Of a stretch of DNA of 64,000 nucleotides, positions 61,248-64,000 are shown one piece after another; positions within the stretch are counted from its first letter, which is position 1, and each line of letters opens with the position of its first letter. This stretch comes from JACOMY01 sp046233115. GTDB lineage: Bacteria > Pseudomonadota > Alphaproteobacteria > Kiloniellales > JACOMY01. The stretch covers positions 248,001-312,000 of the forward strand of contig JBJXHM010000001.1 in assembly GCA_046233115.1 (NCBI GenBank). Direction: 5' to 3'. A program made the translations under genes and the position numbers. Below the pieces are notes generated by a model. The model was given only the letters and a program-made list of their open reading frames with translations, searched no databases and had not been told where the DNA came from.

Positions 61248-62417
61248 TTAGTGCGGGTACTCCGGGTTGAAAGTCGCAGGATTGTACCCTGCCGGCAGCC
61301 CGTGGCTCGGCGAGAGGTCGCCCGGATCGTCCATGCTGACGTGGTCCAGCGGGCGGCGGTCGCCCTTGACCGACACCGTATCGTCACCTTCGGAGACCAC
61401 GACCTGCATGTTCACCTCGACCACGGCCGGAACCGCGATGCCGTGCAGGACGTCGAGGGCAATGTCGACACCGGTGATGCCCATGGAGGTCGGGTAGTCG
61501 ATGCCGACCATGGGCACGTCGTACTCGACCGAGAGCTGGTACATCCGGGCCACGTCACCGCCGGTCACCGGCGGGATCTCACCCTTCTTGTAGCCGGCGT
61601 CGATGTAGGCCTCGATGGCACCCGATCCCTGCAGGGCGCTGTCGGCCAAGACACCGTCGATCTGGTCGCCGTACTTCTGCAGCAGCGCGGCCATGACCTG
61701 CTTGCCGGTGGCCGGGTTCCAGTTGGTGTACTGCATGTCCAGGACCTTGATGTCCGGGAACTTGGAGAGGACTTCCTTGTTTGCCTGAATGCGGATTTCC
61801 GCCGGGCTCGCTCCGGCGATACCGGGCAGCATCACGATGTTCCCCTTGCCGCCGAGATGCTCGGCCAGCCACTGGGCCTCGATCCGCCCGACCGCGGTGT
61901 CGGAGGCGGTGACGAAGGTGATGTAGTTCTCCGGATCGGTCACCTTGCGATCGACCAGGACGACGGGGATGCCCTGCCGTGTCGCCCGACCCACCACCGA
62001 GTTCAGCGCGTCTTCCGTGGCTGGCGCGATCAGCAGCAGGTCGACGCCCTGGCTGATCAGGTCCTGGATGTCATTGATCTGCTTGGCAGGATCGTCGTTC
62101 GCGTCGGTGACGATGAACTTCTCGATCTCGTCGGCATGCTGGCCCGCTGCCCAGAGGACGCCATGCTGGAACGCGACGCGCCAGGCATTGGAGATCGAGG
62201 CGTTGGAGAAGCCGATGACATAGGGCCCCTCCTTCTTCCATTCGCTGGTGTCGACCATCTTATTGAACCCGGGATTCCAAAGCCAGGTCCGCGGAACGCC
62301 ATAGTAGCCGGGCTTGTCGTCAGCGAAGGCGGCTGCACTGCTAACGCAGATGGCGGTGGCAAGAGCGAGCTGCGCTGCATGGCGGCCGATCTTACCTAAT
62401 TCGAGCATCTTCGGCAT
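61248..62417 (-). CDS. sugar ABC transporter substrate-binding protein (RbsB-like)
   Basis: A 389-aa periplasmic protein. A Sec signal peptide (hydrophobic residues about 13-30, cleavage near AFA|DDK) leads into an N-terminal insertion GVPRTWLWNPGFNKMVDTSEWKKEGPY, then the PBP1 fold: VIGFSNASISNAWR, INDIQDLISQGVDLLLIAPATEDAL, GIPVVLVDRKV and VDIALDVLHG. AAGGAGGAAG precedes ATG 62417. It is the first gene of the importer operon. The ligand is probably a sugar or polyol. Confidence 0.93.
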   Translation of the reverse strand: MPKMLELGKIGRHAAQLALATAICVSSAAAFADDKPGYYGVPRTWLWNPGFNKMVDTSEWKKEGPYVIGFSNASISNAWRVAFQHGVLWAAGQHADEIEKFIVTDANDDPAKQINDIQDLISQGVDLLLIAPATEDALNSVVGRATRQGIPVVLVDRKVTDPENYITFVTASDTAVGRIEAQWLAEHLGGKGNIVMLPGIAGASPAEIRIQANKEVLSKFPDIKVLDMQYTNWNPATGKQVMAALLQKYGDQIDGVLADSALQGSGAIEAYIDAGYKKGEIPPVTGGDVARMYQLSVEYDVPMVGIDYPTSMGITGVDIALDVLHGIAVPAVVEVNMQVVVSEGDDTVSVKGDRRPLDHVSMDDPGDLSPSHGLPAGYNPATFNPEYPH

Positions 62418-62765
62418 TCTTCCTCCTTGTCAGGTTTCTTGTTCGTTCGTTGTCGGTACGGGCCTCAATGTTAAAAGGCCTGTCCATAGTAATTTAAGGG
62501 CTTCCAGCGCGAGAACGGCCAGACGTGTGTGTGTTTGCCTTGTTGCTTTGTTCTCTCCCTGGCGTGTCGTGGCAATGCACCATGACACTCGATTGGAGGG
62601 TAACAGCTTGGCACTGAGAGGTGTCAATCACACGGATGTTATAGCCGATATTACACCATGTTTTTTCAATTGGGATTTACCGTCGGCCGCAAGTGCTGCG
62701 CTCTCTCGACAGAGCGATGCGGGTTGGCTGTAGCCGACGCCAAACAAGAAAAAGCGGGAGGATAG
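62418..62765. other. 348-bp divergent intergenic region between sugar importer and ETF genes
   Basis: No gene is evident. The importer reads left and the ETF genes read right. It is AT-richer than the coding sequence, as expected for promoters. TGACAC (62583-62588) and GTGTCA (62621-62626) are inverted but about 32 bp apart. A possible GGCCT/AGGCC pair lies near the importer side (62460-62481). I cannot place a convincing -35/-10 pair on either strand. Confidence 0.35.
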
Positions 62766-63539
62766 ATGAAGCTTCTGACTGTTCTACGGATGATGCCGGA
62801 TTCGGAGGGTGAGCTTGAACTCGCGGACGAGGGGGCTGATCTCGACCGTGAATGGCTCGACCTCAAGCTGAACGACTTCGATGATCATGCCTTGGAAGAG
62901 GCCGTTCTGCTCAAGGAAGCGGAGGGCGCCAGAGTCATCGTCGTTGGCGTCGGTATGGGCGCAAAGCGTGCCCTGCAGATGGCTCTGGCCCGTGGTGCCG
63001 ACCATGCCATTCTCATCGAGCAGGAAGAGGAGTGCATGCTCTCGTCGCGTGCCCTGGCGCAAACCGTGGCCGAACTCGCCAAGGCCCACGACATCGACCT
63101 CGTCCTGACCGGCGTGCAAACGCCGGAAGACCTGTTCGGCCAACTTGCCCCCTATGTCGGCGCCGCCCTGGGCTGGCCGCACGTCAGTGCCACCAGCGGG
63201 ATCTCCGTCGCCAACGACGAACTGGCGGTGAAGCAGGAGAGCGGTGGCGGCGCGACAGCGCGCTACGCCGTCTCCTTGCCCGCGGTTCTGGGGGTTCAGA
63301 CCGCCAGCAAATCGCCCCGCTACGTCTCCGGCAGCAAGCTGAGGGAGACGGCCAAGGCGGAGATCGAGACTGTGCAACCGGCGGAAACGCCACTACCTCA
63401 AACCAGCCGGCTTCTGCGGTTGCGCCAGCCCGACAGGGCGGGCGGCGCCGTGCAACTGGGTGATTCGCCCGAAGAGGTCGCCGAGGCGCTGGCCAGCCTC
63501 CTGGCCGAGCGGGGACTGACGGGGACGCAGGAGCAATGA
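62766..63539 (+). CDS. etfB: electron transfer flavoprotein subunit beta-like protein
   Basis: A 257-aa ETF beta/FixA family protein. LNDFDDHALEEAVLLKE near residue 36 and VIVVGVGMGAKRALQMALARGADHAI give the nucleotide-binding domain; HDIDLVLTGVQTPEDLFGQLAPYVGAALGWPHV is the family core. It carries electrons with EtfA from flavin dehydrogenases to the quinone pool. GGGAGGATAG precedes ATG 62766, and ATGA overlaps the EtfA start. The sequence is more divergent than the housekeeping EtfB, so it may serve a specific dehydrogenase such as those for N-methyl amines. Confidence 0.88.
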   Translation: MKLLTVLRMMPDSEGELELADEGADLDREWLDLKLNDFDDHALEEAVLLKEAEGARVIVVGVGMGAKRALQMALARGADHAILIEQEEECMLSSRALAQTVAELAKAHDIDLVLTGVQTPEDLFGQLAPYVGAALGWPHVSATSGISVANDELAVKQESGGGATARYAVSLPAVLGVQTASKSPRYVSGSKLRETAKAEIETVQPAETPLPQTSRLLRLRQPDRAGGAVQLGDSPEEVAEALASLLAERGLTGTQEQ

Positions 63540-64000
63540 AGATCCTTCTCTGTGTCGAGGGCCAAGACGGAAGCGTCGATCCGCTAGCCCTGGAGCTGGT
63601 CGCTGCGGCGCGCAAGATCGCCGCGCCCGACGACGAGGTCGTCGCGCTGGTCGCGGAAGACCTGCCGGCCGGCGAGGTCTTGGGTGAGGCCGATAGGGTT
63701 CTGGTCGCCAAACCGGCGTCGGGTGACATGGCCTCGGCCGCAGGCTACGCCGAGGTCTTGTTTCAGGCGGTACGCCAGGAACAGCCGGAGGCGATCCTCA
63801 TCGCCTACACCTCGCTGGGGCTGGATCTCGCCCCCGACTTGGCCGCACGGACCGGCTATGCCCTCGTCTCCTACGTCACCGATCTGGATAGGCAGGAGGG
63901 CAGTATCCTTGCCGAGTCGCAGATCTATGGAGGCAAGCTGCTTGCGGACACCGAGACGCCGCTGCCGTCGATCTTCATGATCAACCCGGGCCGCTTCCCC
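63536..64000 (+). CDS. etfA: electron transfer flavoprotein subunit alpha-like protein (3' end outside window)
   Basis: The first 155 codons of an ETF alpha-type protein. MKILLCVEGQDGSVDPLALELVAAARKI opens the domain, ADRVLVAKPASGDMASAAGYAEVLFQAV and EAILIAYTSLGLDLAPDLAARTGYALVS are the usual core. The start ATG overlaps the etfB stop by 4 bp. The C-terminal FAD domain lies beyond the window. Confidence 0.85.
   Translation, partial: MKILLCVEGQDGSVDPLALELVAAARKIAAPDDEVVALVAEDLPAGEVLGEADRVLVAKPASGDMASAAGYAEVLFQAVRQEQPEAILIAYTSLGLDLAPDLAARTGYALVSYVTDLDRQEGSILAESQIYGGKLLADTETPLPSIFMINPGRFP

Noticed and set aside
60339..62399. A 686-codon plus-strand frame over the ABC ATPase and binding-protein genes
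   Set aside because: It is antisense to two clear family members and has no family motif or ribosome-binding site.
1..64000. CRISPR arrays, tRNA or rRNA genes, and intact mobile elements
   Set aside because: I saw no regularly spaced repeats, no cloverleaf-like sequence I could support, and no intact transposase, integrase or phage gene.

Overview
The window is about two-thirds G+C by eye. Its gene content points to a heterotrophic alphaproteobacterium, probably Rhodospirillales-like: TrmFO, HyuA/HyuB, TRAP transporters, BetI and IclR regulators, MttB-type methyltransferases, DAO-family FAD oxidoreductases, family III CoA transferases and several small alphaproteobacterial conserved proteins. 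The organism assignment is inference; there is no rRNA, tRNA, phage or conjugation gene here to anchor it. Genes are dense, often with 4-bp start/stop overlaps. I see no tRNA, rRNA, CRISPR array or intact transposase.

Layout. 1-1.3 kb: end of an alpha/beta hydrolase and a MaoC-like hydratase. 1.5-10.4 kb: a catabolic block with HyuA/HyuB, an AraC regulator, a complete TRAP transporter and an isocitrate-lyase/PEP-mutase family enzyme. 10.4-15.1 kb: a cytosolic molybdopterin oxidoreductase, TrmFO and two small unknowns. 15.1-23.1 kb: an amine/polyamine-like block (Na+ symporter, BetI-like repressor with a recognisable operator over a promoter, ADP-forming acyl-CoA synthetase, class III aminotransferase, PuuB-like oxidase, cupin) closed by a good terminator. 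23.1-26.1 kb: a BrkB-like membrane protein and a lower-GC two-gene module, a small unknown protein plus a long ImmA/IrrE metallopeptidase. This is the best candidate for an undescribed system. 26.2-35 kb: cupin, hydrolase, two tandem near-duplicate amidases, quinone-oxidoreductase-like protein, MFS exporter and an unusual CoA transferase.

34.8-36 kb is a decayed patch: a TPR/peptidoglycan-binding pseudogene with two in-frame stops, an IS5-like transposase remnant and an AT-richer spacer. It is followed by a 58-aa gene, a fatty acid desaturase and a zinc-ribbon metallopeptidase in one tight operon. 38.5-46.5 kb: an IclR-controlled block (Tat-exported ABC binding protein, DAO oxidase, MttB-family methyltransferase overlapping a dimethylglycine-dehydrogenase-like protein, DUF6445-like protein, rhodanese), with related inverted repeats at two of its promoters. 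It looks like a quaternary-amine demethylation pathway of unknown substrate. 46.7-53.1 kb: a second desaturase divergent from an XRE regulator, a GFA protein, a PhnD-like protein, a third amidase, DUF983 and an epimerase.

53.2-62.4 kb (minus strand): a lactone/sugar oxidation block with an AHL-lactonase-like MBL protein, SMP-30 lactonase, CMD protein, small dehydrogenase subunit, GMC oxidoreductase and a complete ribose-type ABC importer. The implied scheme is import, oxidation to a lactone, then hydrolysis. 62.8-64 kb: EtfB and the start of EtfA, cut by the window end.
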